A stretch of 64,000 nucleotides of DNA from Haberlea rhodopensis (taxonomy: Eukaryota; Streptophyta; Magnoliopsida; Lamiales; Gesneriaceae): positions 2,170,001-2,234,000 of the forward strand of contig CAJQUN010000056.1 in the NCBI GenBank assembly GCA_907163345.1. The letters are read 5' to 3'. Position 1 is the stretch's first letter. Every line of letters begins with the position of its first letter. The notes under the pieces are model-generated. The model did not search any database. It was given only the letters and a program-made list of their open reading frames with translations, and had not been told where the DNA came from. Positions 35,162 to 46,545 of this stretch are shown here, piece after piece. Both the position numbers and the translations under genes were made by a program.

Positions 35162-36874
35162 AATCTTGATAAGTTCGAGATTGCCCTAAAACTGTAGGGG
35201 GTGCAATCTAATTGGTCAACGATATTCTGAGTGCCACACTTCGGCAATGACGAAAATCATTGTGGTATTGTGGAAAGGATGGAAGTCTTTCTACAAATAC
35301 TTAAAAGTGTAGGGGTGTCTGACTAAAGCAAGTCATAACACCCGACAAAATAATGACATGGAAAATTTTGAAAATTTATGTTGTCGTAAAGATTAATAAT
35401 TAATGACTGTGACAAATGAGACACACTGAAGCATATGTAATGATATGTTTGTATATTGATGATTGCTTATTATGAGAAGCAATATAGAGATCATCAAAAT
35501 GACGAAGAAAATGTTGACGAAACGTTTTGACATGATGAATATTGATGCATTTGCATATTTGGAATTAAAGTTCGCAAGATATCTGAAAGACAAATTCTCA
35601 TAATTAATTCTAATTTCAAATTTGGTAAGCTTTGCTCTTAAAATTCAAGTTTGCAAGAATATAAAATCTTGAACTTGGATTTTCTAAGATTCATTGAGCT
35701 TAAAATTTAAATTATGAATTAAATTGAGAATTTCTAATAGTTTCGAATTTTGTAAGAAATAACGCTTAAATTCAAGTTTACAAGAAGTTAAACCTTGAAT
35801 ATAGATTTGTCACTTTGCAATACTTAGAATTCGAAACTCGGGGTATCCTGTTGTATTAGAATGATAAAATGATGCAGATATGATATATGATACGAAAGAT
35901 TCGAAATCCACAAATTATTATGTGTTTACCATTGGTGTGTCTGTCGTGTCATGGAAATCATCCAAGCAAGCATGTATGAATCGATCCATGATGGGAGCAT
36001 GATTCATATTTTAGAGAAAGCTGCGGAAGAAGCTTAATGTCTTCATAGTTACCTGGAAGATATTCCATGTTGGACAAATTAGTTTAATCAATTATGATTC
36101 ATTATGCGAATTAGTTGGAAAATGCTAGAGAATAAAACAATATGGTTCAATGATAAGTCTTGACAAATTTGTCGAAGACATAATACCATGCAACATTTGA
36201 TATCTGATGGAGTTATCATAATTTATTATGTGAAATCAAAAGATAATTTCGCGGATCCGCTTACAAAAGCATTAAATAGAGATCAAATGTATGAATTGTT
36301 AGGATGAATGAGAATAAAATCGACTAAGCAAATTTTCATAGTGGTAACCCAACCTTGTTGACTGGAGATCCCAAGATCTTGGTTCAATGTGACAACTAAA
36401 TTATGAAAATTTGAGTTTGCACTCGGGAAAATTTCCCAACTCATTCCTAGGATGATGCATGCTTATGACCTAACCAAAGTAATGAGGTTAAGTTTGATAC
36501 TTTTAATGATTCTTATATTTGAAAAAGTGGAGTATGGTAGGATACCGTTAATAAGAGATCACCTATATAAGTATGAGGACATGCCGACTCAATGAAACAC
36601 TTATCAACCTAAGAAGTGTACATGGCCAAAATGGACACAATCGAAAAAACCAAAACAAACATTGAGAAGTTATTGTGTGCATGCTATTGTTTGGGTTTAC
36701 ACGAACCGTCAAGAAAGTTCAACATATCATGTTCACTTTGTGGCCTAGTAAATACGATAGTTTACTACTTAAATGTTCAAAGCCAAAAATTACCTATTCT
36801 GATGCGATAATTTTTCGTGCGAATCTCTTTCGACATCACGTGCTTTCATGCATTAATTTAATTCATGTGGGGAT
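35162..36874 (+). pseudogene. Copia C pol remnant
   Basis: It contains decayed traces of RT (a YIDD-like site near 35450) and RNase H (YVFTIGVSVVSWKSSKQ near 35915, and a NFADPLTKALNRDQ tail near 36250). Many frameshifts are present. The last 500 bp match the 3' non-coding region of B (GGAGATCCCAAGATCT). Confidence 0.75.
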
Positions 36875-37159
36875 TGTTGGAAATTTTGAGGCTTAATGAA
36901 TTAAAAATAAGCAAGGTACAAAAAGACTTAATGAATTGAAATTAAGAAAAAAAAATCGAACAAAGGAAACGAGGGCAAAACAAAAATTTTCGGGAGGATA
37001 AGTCGTTGTATCTTGGGAGAGGACTTTCGCATTCCGAAAGCACCGAGAGCAGGGCAAATTCTTCTTAAGAACAAAGTGTATTACAATTGCCTCGACTTGA
37101 CAAAGTTCATCATTTCTTTTTCTAAACCACAGACGCATTCCCATACAACGTAAACAACA
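36875..37159 (+). repeat. 3' LTR of Copia C, internally deleted (285 bp)
   Basis: It starts TGTTGGAAATTTTGAGGCTT after the polypurine tract. It lacks about 350 bp of the LTR centre relative to the second 5' copy, including the TATA-region equivalent. Confidence 0.8.
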
Positions 37160-37345
37160 AAAAATAGTGTCATTTGACATTCGATCATGCATCAGAAATC
37201 GTCTTCGTTATATAAATCATATTGTAGCATTATCTTTCGGTAAAACGTAGCCACTTTCTTGGTTTATCCTCTCCCATATTTCATCTTTTTAAACCGGATA
37301 ACTTCATCTTATTTGAATGCCTTCGCAAAAAAAAAAAGAAGCTTT

Positions 37346-38572
37346 TGTCACGCCCTACGGCCGAGCACGTAACATCGGCGTTGATCCCAAAACTTAACTT
37401 GTAATCAACAAGCCTCTTGTAGAAATCTATGATAAAACCGGTCTATTTATTCCATTAAAAATAAATAATCGTCTTTACAACTGGTAATCAACTAAAATAA
37501 GTTGTTCATAAAGCACTGATAAGTGTGAGTTTTAGACTTAATTTGACATAAGATTAGGGACGTTTTTGTAGTGATTCCTGAAAAATATTACATTTTTGGT
37601 ATATATTTCTATATTTCAGGAATCCAGGTCCAAATGCATAAAATTGGAGGAATTAAGTGTAAACTGATGAAAAGGGACCCAACCATCCATACACCATAAC
37701 CATTGAAGAGAAGAAGCATCGGAAGAGACAGGACGACAGAGCAACGCAAGAAGTTAAAGCCTCTCGTTATTTCCGTATTTCTAAACTTTGTTTGATTCTA
37801 TTTGATTTCTTTATGCTTTTGATGTTGAAAAACACGATTTTGCATTTGATTTTGAATATGTTTCTAAGCTAAGTTTTGTTGTCAAGACTTAGAGGATCCC
37901 ATGTTTTGAACCCACAATTTTCATAAAGTTTTGATTGATTCTTACACATTCTTTGAGTTTAATTTGTTGTGCTCATGCTTTCAAATGATTAATATCCTTG
38001 ATTGGTTATTTATTGCAATTGAATTGACCTTAGGAGATTGTGATAAGATATAGTAAATTAAACCGTGGATTTCAGACTGATATCGAGAGATGAAGTCAAA
38101 TACACGTGTGATAGCTATAGATATCTAGTAATCGAAAGCTAGAAGTTTTCATAAATCAACTTACAATATTGAGTGTTAAATAAGTGCATGATCATTGCCT
38201 TGTTGCATCTTAGTATTAGACTTGTTGTAACCGGACCAAGGTATAACAAGTGCATTAAGAAAACTCGTCACCTTATAATGTTTGAATTTAATTCTTATCT
38301 ATAGGCGAATTGTGGGGGATTGCATGGGTGAATCGAAAGTCTTGATAATTGTCTCTATTGATTCTAATTTCTTTGTTCTTGCTTGTTGGGTTGATTATTG
38401 AGTTAATTAGTCAATTTAGTTAATTAATCATAACTAGTTATCGTAGGCTAAATATAGTTAAATTATTGGAGTTTGGTAATTATTTTCTAGTCCTCGTGTG
38501 ATCGACAATACGTAATTTTTATATCATTATACTAAACTTGACACCGTGCACTTGCGGTACGCAATCGCTACA
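37346..38572 (+). repeat. LTR-like debris (two fragments)
   Basis: 37346-37516 starts TGTCACGCCCTACGGCCGAG, like many plant Gypsy LTRs, and is truncated. 37517-38572 runs from TGATAAGTGTGAG to GTACGCAATCGCTACA with TG/CA ends and no genes, as in a solo LTR. I found no target duplication for either. Confidence 0.4.
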
Positions 38573-39610
38573 CTGAAAAAATACTATTTAAAATAATAGC
38601 GATCACTTAACAAGAGTCTATCGATTGATCAGTAAGTCTATTGATTGATGACACCGGAAGAAAGAGTCTACCCCTTTAACCAGAGTCTACCGGATGATAT
38701 CAGAAGAGTAGAGAAATCTACCAGAAGACAACAGAAGTCTAAAAGAGATGAATCTACTAGAAGACATAAGTTGACTTCAGTCTAGCAGACTAAGTCACTG
38801 AGAAGAATCAGCAGATGATGATCACAACATGACAAAAACACAATAGAGTTTATTATGACAATAGTACATTGGGCGCAACAAAAGGAATTTTGCACGCAAA
38901 TCTGGAAGCTGATTTTGCACGGTTCTTTCATTTGAACAAATGTCGTCGTTGGACTTTAAGTGGTATAAATACCCCAGAAGCCTTTTGAAGAAGGATCTTC
39001 TCGACACACGAAATTATCAAGCTATTCAAGCAAATCATTCAAATCACTTATTGCAATAAAAAACTAAGCAGTAACAGAGCATTCAACGCAATCGTGAAGA
39101 TCTAAGTTCAATAGTTTACTACTCAAGAACGCTCACAGCCATTTACTGATTTATATTTTTGAGAGATATAAGTGTTCGAGAAAATCATTGTATTCATTCA
39201 GACTCTGTCTGAAGTCATTGTACAATTTGTGATCTGTGTGAGCTATGAGTTTAGGTTATCTGTATGGTATTAGTCTAAGTAGGTTGTATACTGTAAAAGG
39301 TGTAAACCAAATCTTCTAGTGTATCCTTCCTGCAAAGGAAGAAGAGGAGACGTAGAAGCGTTTGTGCTTCGAACTTCCAGAAATAATTACTGTGTCATTT
39401 ACTTTCTGTACTTTACTCTACCGCATTTTGTTTCTGCTTTAGTTTTTCGTTCACAAGCCCGGTAGACACCTTCCGCACTATTTATTACTTGTCTACTGAC
39501 TTGTCTTAAATTGAGACCCTACGGCAGTACTTAACAGTCTGCTGTAACTCGAAGAAAATTCGACTTGAGCCAGTGTTTATTTAACCTCACATTCTAAACA
39601 CTACTTCCTA
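38573..39610 (+). repeat. Possible SIRE-like LTR fragment
   Basis: It contains GGTATAAATACCCC (a TATA box near 38961). Downstream is the motif order CTTCTAGTG, CTTCCTGCAAAGGAAG, GAGACGTAGAAG, and the end is ACTTCCTAACA. A similar order is seen at 16810-16891. No target duplication was found, and 39611-40250 shows nothing else recognisable. Confidence 0.38.
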
Positions 39611-40285
39611 ACAAATATTTTGTACCATAGCAAAATCAAAACACAATGTACAAAAAAAGGGTAAGTTTAAAAAAATGATCAAATGTAATATGGATATTTG
39701 CAATATCAGTCCTAAACTTTTAGGAATATAGTCTCATTTTCATCAAAACTAGTGCCAAACTTTTAGTTTTAATAAATACTAGTCCCAAACTTTTGTGTTT
39801 AATCAAAAGTGGTCCAAAATCCCCTATCCAATTACGGTATCACTTTTGTTAAAAAATAATTTATGTGAGACTAAATTTGTTAAAAACATTTTATGTGAGA
39901 CTATTTTTTATTAAAACAATTTTTGTGAGATTGATTTATCCTAATAATTTAGGCTAGTATTAAAAAAAAAAATATTCTATAGGAACAATTTTGAAATTTA
40001 CACATATTGATGTAATTTTATATGATATTTAAAAGTACATAAGTTTGACTAGTTTCTCGCAAAAAGTTTCTCACATGTCTCCACAAATGAGCAATCTCCT
40101 ATTTTTCCTTGGAATTATTCTTGGCTCTCTCATTAAAATAATACTCAAAATATTGGATTAATAGCCCAAATTTATCAATATCATTTTTTAATATGGGAGT
40201 TAATATATTAATCTGGATCATTGATCAATCACATTGTTTTATCGGGTAGCCAAGAAATAAAATTTTCCTTGATGCATTCCACATT

Positions 40286-40294
40286 TTATAAACG
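40286..40294 (+). promoter_or_regulatory. Candidate TATA box of GLYK
   Basis: TTTTATAAAC lies about 160 bp upstream of the GLYK start codon, in otherwise ordinary sequence. A better start cannot be chosen without transcript data. Confidence 0.35.
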
Positions 40295-40452
40295 AGGTTG
40301 GTGACGCCTTTACAAAAATACCCTCGTGACTTCGCCTAAATTCCAGAAGTACAAGAGCTTTTTAGTAACTTCACATCCTCATTATCGGATGGCCTCGGGA
40401 AGACGCTGTTCGTTCATATGACTGGCAGAGCTTCGGTTCTCTGGAGATTATA

Positions 40453-43400
40453 ATGGCGGCTTTGAACATACTATCCCCGCCAACCAAAACTTGGCCGGTG
40501 ACGTCATCACCATCCGCCGTTTGCATTGGTTGCATCTGTAATGGCGCGAGTTGGTTTTATGATTGCAGAAAATTTAAAAAATGCCCATTTCCGTCGGTTT
40601 TTGCCGTATCTAAGGCTGAGGATCAACGGAAGTTGAGTTTCATGCCGTCCCATATGGTTTTTGGCCCTTCAAATTCATCGGGTAATCTGAAAACACAGAG
40701 ATGCTATCATTTTGAGATGGTTTAATTTGTATGGTTTGGAACTGTTTGGAAACTAATGAATTGATTGTTGTTGATGAAGGGTTTGTGTTTTTCCCCTTTT
40801 ATTTACTAAATGGTTTTAATGCACGTTATTAAACAGGGTCCTAAATGTGTTTTAATGTGCTCTTGATTCTTTATTTCGCCTCGCCCAAAGAACAAAGCTG
40901 AAAAAGCACTAAACGAGTATCTGTCTAGAAATTTCTTTGGTTAGGGTGGGTAATTGCCGATTAGTTTTAACAATCATAGATAATCTGATGGAGAAGAAAA
41001 TAACACATTAACCCATGGATTGGGAGTACTTTGTAATGGCTGGCTACTTGTCAGGATTCGACGTTGTTTCACAATTCTAGTTAATGGGTTGATGAGAAAA
41101 TTCTAGTAGAGGCATCAGGTAATCGCTGGAACTTAGCACTAATGTTGGGTGAAGTCGTGAAGATGAGTCGTTAATCAATGCGGGTACAAGCTTTGTCGTC
41201 CCACAACACTCCACCTCGATGAAGATCATCCATAGCTTTTGCTACCAACACTGCAAAGACAGTCATAATTCTCAATGCAGAGAATTACCATGCTCCACCA
41301 TAAAGAACATACTCCACTCAGAATAAACCATTCCAAGCATTTCAATTCGGCCCATGTCGAAAAAATAATTTTGCTGAAAAATTATGGTGCAACTCCCACT
41401 TTTTGGCTCTCCTGGAAGTTAATCAACCATCGACATGAATTTCCACCACACACCCTGCATCAATGCCAAACCAATGCCCGTGTGCAAAACTGTAGACCCG
41501 CTAACATTTTACATCCTTTTTCATGGCAACTCGGGGACAGCGGCATGCCATAAGGATGTACATGTCCTTTTTCAGAGGACATCAAAAGAGGAGACAATGT
41601 TAGCTTCATTATCAGCATCTCCACTTGCTGATACAGAGCGATTTGCCGAACCCGCTCCAGCTCTTGGACAATTTTTCTTGATATGACCAGGTTGTCCACA
41701 CCCCCAACAGGATTTCTTCATGGAGTTCTTCTTCTTCCAATTTTGAGCCACCATTGCAAAACTTTCATGTGAACCGTTACTCCCACCAAGTCTCCTTTCT
41801 TCATAAAGAAGCTTACCAGTAACCTCTGAGAAAATGATTTTCTCCTTTCCATGAATCAGTATCGGCTTCATGTGCTCATACGAACGTGGAAGATACCATA
41901 TGAGTCTCAAGGCCTGATCCTCATCATCAATTCTAACTCCAATGGATTCCAGCTCTGAAATAATGCCATTGAGAACGCTTAAATGATCTGAAATAGTAGT
42001 ACCTTCATTCATTCGCAATGTATGAAACTGCTCTTTCAGATACACCCGATTTGAGACGCCCTTTGTCTGATACAACTCTTCCAGTTTTTCCCAGAGTTCC
42101 TTCGCCGTAGACATTCCATGCACATTTGCAAGAACATTTTTGGCTAGGCACAGACGGATAGCACTTGCTGCTCTCAAATCCAGATCCTCACAATCTTCAT
42201 TGCTCATTCCAGCTTTACCTGTTGCACTAGTCGTTCCACCAGTCGAACTAGTATCACTGTTGCTTTCAGGGAATACTCTGTCCTTCAACGCCTTGTGTAA
42301 ACCAGACTGAATCAACACATCTCTGACTTGCACTTGCCACAAGCCAAAGTTGATTTTCCCATCAAATTTCTCCACATCAAATCTAACTGCATTTGAAACT
42401 CTGCTTCCTGACATCTTCTGATACTTTGATGAATTTTACCGTAGACCTGAATAGTACACACTAAGTAAGCTCCCAGGAAAGAGAGGATCTCGATCTTTCC
42501 TAGACAGAACTTCAAGGTTCCCAGGTAAATTTGTGTGGTCACACTGGTTCCACTTAAATACCAATTTTCCTAGACAGAACCTCCTTAGTCACTACGTTTT
42601 CGCCTACCACACCAAAGCTCCACCGTCGCAAAAGGACCCAGGCTCTGATACCACTTGTTGGGAATTTGACCCTCCAAATTTACCCCCTAGGACTCAGGCT
42701 CTGATACCACTTGTTGGGAATTTGACCCTCCAAAAGGACCCAGGCTCTGAAAAGCAAGCGAAAGGATAACTAATAACAATACAAGGATTTAACGTGGAAA
42801 ACTCCCAAATCAGGAGAAAAACCACCAGGACCAGAGAAGAAAATACACTATATGGAAAATTATTACAACCACATAATTTCTCTTCTCACCCCAAACACAC
42901 CCACAAAGCTTTTCCCACTAGCCACACTTTATCACTCACACCCCTCCCCTTACAACAAAGGCATCTAGTAAAATCCTTTTTGATGTGGAAGCTCAGACAC
43001 AGCTGCAACCACAGAGCATACTAAGACTTTTACTAGATTCTAGAACAAGAGAGAAATATATCTAAAGCCAAAAATTGCTAGACAAGCTATTGACTGGTGC
43101 ACTGAAACCAAAGGCCCCAAGCCTTCTTTTATACCCAAAAGTTTGGCCACTTTCCTTGCTTTTTCCAATGTGGGATAGAAAAGCCCAAACCCAACAAGAC
43201 AGGTGTCTGAATGCATTATAGAGGTGAATTATTTTGTGTTGGTTACTGAAGATGACTTTAACTAAAACTTTCTAGTCTTCCTAAATTCAGTTAAACCAGG
43301 CTTTATTATGCTTTCAATTGATGACTGATAGGTGTTGAGAGTTGTTGTCCATATTGGTAACTTGAAAGCTATATTTGCTCTTTATAAAAAGATTTTGTGA

Positions 43401-46101
43401 TACTCCAATCATAACCAATTGGTTATGTGTAGGAACCCTTAAATTCTATATCAAAGACAGAACCCCTTGAATTGTTAACATTGTATCAAAAAGACAAAAT
43501 TTCCATGTGATTGGCAATTCTGCCTCATACTCACCGTCCCTGCGTTATCAATCCACGTGTTTGACTTATATAATATCACACGTGAGGGGACATGTTGAGA
43601 GTTGTTGTCCACATAGAACTTGAAATCTATATTAAATCTATATTTACTCCTTATAAAAAGATTTTGGGATACTCCTATCATAACCAATTTGTCATGAGTA
43701 GGAACCCTTGAATTGTAAATGTAGGCATATCTCTTTGTACAGAGATATAGAAGGTTGCAATCGTAATAGATGATGATGATTTATTCATTCTTTCATTCAC
43801 TCATTCTCTGTATTAGTTCTTTATTTCTTTCACTCTTTTTTTATTTATTTTACCCATGGAGTCTGTGGTACTATTGCTGCATTATTTTCTTCATGCTTGT
43901 GCAGGCAGTGGAAGAAAGCCCGGCCCATTGCACGCAGTGTTTCCTTCAATGCCAGCAGAAGTCTCCTCAGTGAAGGAGCTCTTTGAATTTATATCTGCAG
44001 GTCCCCTTCTAGAAAAAATTGGTGTAACCTCGGAGAAGGTTGCCGAATCCATAGACAAGTGGATATTATATGGATCCCAGCTCTGTAGATTGTTTAAATT
44101 AAATGAATTGTATTTAACAGAGCCTCAGAAAATTCGAATATACCATTACTACATACCTGTCTTCTTGTGGTGCGAACAAGAAATTTCCTATCACAGTTCT
44201 ATGTTCAAAGAAGAAGATGAAATCCCACCTTTACTGGTATACATTTAATGTTCTTCTTGATGGTATTTTAGGGTTGGAACCTAAGCTCTTTTAGTTTTCT
44301 TTGCGGTAAGGGGGTGGGAGCGAGAAACACTAAATTTGCTCAAATTCCTGTTTGTCTTCTGAGGACGGCTTAAGACATCTTTTATGCTTATTTTTGTTGC
44401 AGATTGGTTTCAGTGCTCCACAAGGTTGTGGAAAAACAACACTTGTCTTTGCCCTGGATTTTCTATTCCGACTTAATGGGAGGTAGAATCTAAAAAAATG
44501 GTAATGTTATTGAAAAATCATATTGAAATATAAAAAAAGACGCTAAAAAGCTGGCACATTAAATCTCAGGAAGTCTGCAACTATATCCATTGATGATTTT
44601 TACCTGACAGCATATGAACAGGTAAAATTAATTAGCCGCCAACCCTTACGCAAACCAATAAAATTTTATTCTGATGGTTTCCACTATCTTTCAAGGCCAA
44701 GCTAAGGGAAAGTAATCCTGGCAATGGACTTCTTGAGGTAGTTTTAACTACTAAATTTGGTGATTTTCCTGTTACAAATGTTGCTCAATTATGAAGGTAT
44801 TTTCATATTGCCTTAGTTTCGTGGGAATGCCGGAAGCCATGATCTTCAGTTGTCTGTTGAGACTCTGACGGCCCTAAGAAGTTTGACCAAAGAAGGCTAG
44901 TTGTAACTACTTATTTTTCCATCTTTACTGTTTTAATCATATTGTCATGGCGAAAGTGTAAAAAATTTGTTCATGATTTCCAGGTGAAAAGATTAAGATT
45001 CCTCGATATAATAAGGTAAACATGTGTGGCCAAACTTATTGATCTTGGTGTTTGAAATGCGGAATCACTAATTTTATATTTATGTACAGCATGCATTTAA
45101 TGGTCGAGGCGACAGAGCTGATCCTGCTACATGGCCAGAGGTGGAGGGCCCTCTAACGGTAGGTGGTCATCTGGCATACTAATTCCAAACTCTCTGATTT
45201 TTCATATCCAATGCAATACAAAAAATTCAAGCTACTGACCACCATTGTAAAATTTGGAGAAGTTCTTGACGCCCTTTGCTATTATTGGATGATGTGTTTT
45301 TTATGTCCTTTATTTTAAGACTAGGTGAGATTATTGGACGTTTACGGTGAAACCACATTCTGCGGCTTCAAATATACAATATTTTGAATTGTTGTACACT
45401 TTTTTGGTTCTGGATTCATACTATAACCTTCTGATTCTAGTTCATTCTCATTAACATAATACTTGGTCAATAGGTTGTGTTGTTCGAGGGTTGGATGCTC
45501 GGTTTTAAGCCCATTCCAGTTGAAGACGTGAAATCAGTTGACCCTCAGGTTTAAAACCGAACATTTTAAAATTTATTACCTTCTCAGTAGAAACCGTTAC
45601 TGGACCTCACTATTGAACTTAAAACTTGCAGCTGGAGATTGTTAACAAAAACTTAAAAGCTTACTATGATGCATGGGACAAGTTCATCAAATCCTGGATA
45701 ATAATCAAGATTCACGACCCTATTTATGTTTATCAGTGGCGATTGCAGGTTATTCTTACAATATCCTCGTTTTTAAGCTTTGAGAAAATTTCATGATCCA
45801 TAACCAGTTTGGTGGGGGTGATACACAGGCGGAGATCGCCATGAGGAATGATGGGAAACCAGGGCTGTCTGATGAGGAGGTAAATTGTCTCTATCCTTGA
45901 AACTAGCATATCCTAGTTTTACAATGAAACAAAAATATTTTTTCCCTTGTCACACAGGTTGTGGACTTTGTTTCAAGATACTTGCCTGCATACAAAGCAT
46001 ATCTTCCTACCCTTTACTCGGAAGGGCCAAAAGGTGCTGATCCGAACCATTTACTAGTCGTTGAGATCGATGAAGGCAGAAATCCCATCCTTGGAAATTA
46101 A
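40453..46101 (+). CDS. GLYK: D-glycerate 3-kinase, chloroplastic (12 exons)
   Basis: It phosphorylates D-glycerate to 3-phosphoglycerate in the chloroplast stroma, the last step of photorespiration (EC 2.7.1.31). Exons: 40453-40681, 43905-44236, 44403-44482, 44570-44621, 44696-44737, 44817-44895, 44984-45015, 45090-45158, 45474-45548, 45632-45748, 45829-45879, 45958-46101. The phases join without a stop and give 433 residues, close to the roughly 456 known for Arabidopsis. The first about 75 residues are Ser/Lys-rich and acid-poor, as in a transit peptide. A P-loop lies at 189-200 (GFSAPQGCGKTT, Lys198), followed by DDFYL at 222-226 and FEGWMLGFKP. The C-terminus ends EGRNPILGN. All introns are GT-AG except intron 6, which begins GC. 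Intron 1 is 3.2 kb and contains transposon debris. The gene looks intact. Confidence 0.95.
41572..42414 (-). CDS. Copia gag, open frame (280 aa)
   Basis: The frame is uninterrupted. It starts MSGSRVSNAVRFDVEKFDGK and shows the gag core motif FGLWQVQVRDVLIQ, the AKELWEKLEELY segment and a single CCHC knuckle CWGCGQPGHIKKNC, as in the Tnt1-type Copia gag. It has no protease or integrase attached. The frame stops 23 residues after the knuckle. It may be a recent solo-gag derivative or a truncated element. Whether it is expressed inside the GLYK intron is unknown. Confidence 0.82.
   Translation of the reverse strand: MSGSRVSNAVRFDVEKFDGKINFGLWQVQVRDVLIQSGLHKALKDRVFPESNSDTSSTGGTTSATGKAGMSNEDCEDLDLRAASAIRLCLAKNVLANVHGMSTAKELWEKLEELYQTKGVSNRVYLKEQFHTLRMNEGTTISDHLSVLNGIISELESIGVRIDDEDQALRLIWYLPRSYEHMKPILIHGKEKIIFSEVTGKLLYEERRLGGSNGSHESFAMVAQNWKKKNSMKKSCWGCGQPGHIKKNCPRAGAGSANRSVSASGDADNEANIVSSFDVL
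42633..42753 (-). repeat. Repeated primer-binding-site region of Copia G
   Basis: The plus-strand motif GGACCCAGGCTCTGA or a close variant occurs three times (about 42635, 42691 and 42738). Two copies continue as full primer sites (TACCACT) joined to the LTR end TTGTTGGGAATTTGACCC. The unit length is about 56 bp. Confidence 0.8.
43333..43720 (+). mobile_element. TRIM-like element in GLYK intron 1
   Basis: A segment starting TGTTGAGAGTTGTTGTCC (43333) recurs at 43593, and the copies share TTATAAAAAGATTTTG and TAGGAACCCTT. The first copy can end at TGTTAACA (43480) followed by TTGTATCAAAAAG, a degraded primer-site-like sequence. The second is preceded by purines (GAGGGGACA). The internal part is only 112 bp. 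No exact target duplication was found. Confidence 0.5.
44896..44983 (+). other. GLYK: GLYK intron 6, non-canonical GC-AG
   Basis: Exon 6 ends AAAGAAG and the intron starts GCTAGTTG and ends TTTCCAG. Only this junction restores a Gly codon and an open frame into KIKIPRYNK. GC-AG introns are a known minor class (about 1% in plants). Confidence 0.8.
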
Positions 46102-46246
46102 CTTTGAAGCATTCAGGTGAAATGAATCCTGTAATTATGTATATTTAATGAGATTAAAAACAAAGTTCACGTGCGTTGCATGTTAACTCACATCAAATAT
46201 GATCTAAAACAAAAGGTTCAGTAAAAAATGTAAAGTAATACCAGTT

Positions 46247-46468
46247 TGTTATAAATATGTTAATAAATACATGTGTTAATGCATGTATTAATGAAAGTGT
46301 TGTGAAACGTAATATTTATGTATATTGGATGTCCATTTACCTTCCACATTCCATCCCCATGTAACTACAATATTAAGCCTATAAATAGAGGCTTAAAGTT
46401 AAATGAAAGATAGAAGAAAAGTTCTCTAAATTGTTCTCTATAGATTATAATACTATTATTTTATAACA
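46247..46468 (+). repeat. 5' LTR of Copia E (222 bp)
   Basis: It has ends TGTTATAAAT and TTATAACA and a TATA box CTATAAATAGAG (46380-46387). It is followed by CGTTATCAACACG, a primer site different from the initiator-Met consensus but common in Copia elements as far as I recall. Confidence 0.93.
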
Positions 46469-46545
46469 CGTTATCAACACGAATCTCTAGCCAACTTTGT
46501 GTAAGTGTGGTAAGTTTTATTTGTTTTCTTGATTTTAATTACAGT

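Larger units (their letters stand above)
29835..37159 (+). mobile_element. Copia element C, decayed, with nested solo LTR
   Basis: The 5' LTR (29835-31032, internally duplicated) and 3' LTR (36875-37159, internally deleted) share GTTGGAAATTT starts and AACAACA ends. Internally there is a broken gag with CCHC knuckle, hairpin arrays, a 2.4-kb inserted solo LTR, RT/RNase H traces and a polypurine tract GTGGGGAT. Flanks AAAAG and AAAAA are a possible target duplication with one mismatch. It is related to A and B but clearly a different subfamily. Confidence 0.85.
41572..43196 (-). mobile_element. Copia fragment G in GLYK intron 1 (gag plus 5' LTR)
   Basis: On the minus strand a 5' LTR (about 42656-43196, TGTTGGG ends) is followed by duplicated initiator-Met primer sites and an open gag frame (41572-42414). 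I could not find pol. A polypurine-like CATCGAGGTGGAG (minus, about 41210-41224) may mark the far end, but the sequence beyond it does not match the 5' LTR. The element lies antisense to GLYK. Confidence 0.72.

Noticed and set aside
38573..39610. Endogenous pararetrovirus promoter region
   Set aside because: A TATA box and long leader are present, but there is no caulimovirid coding sequence nearby, and the motif order and TCCTAACA end fit an LTR better.
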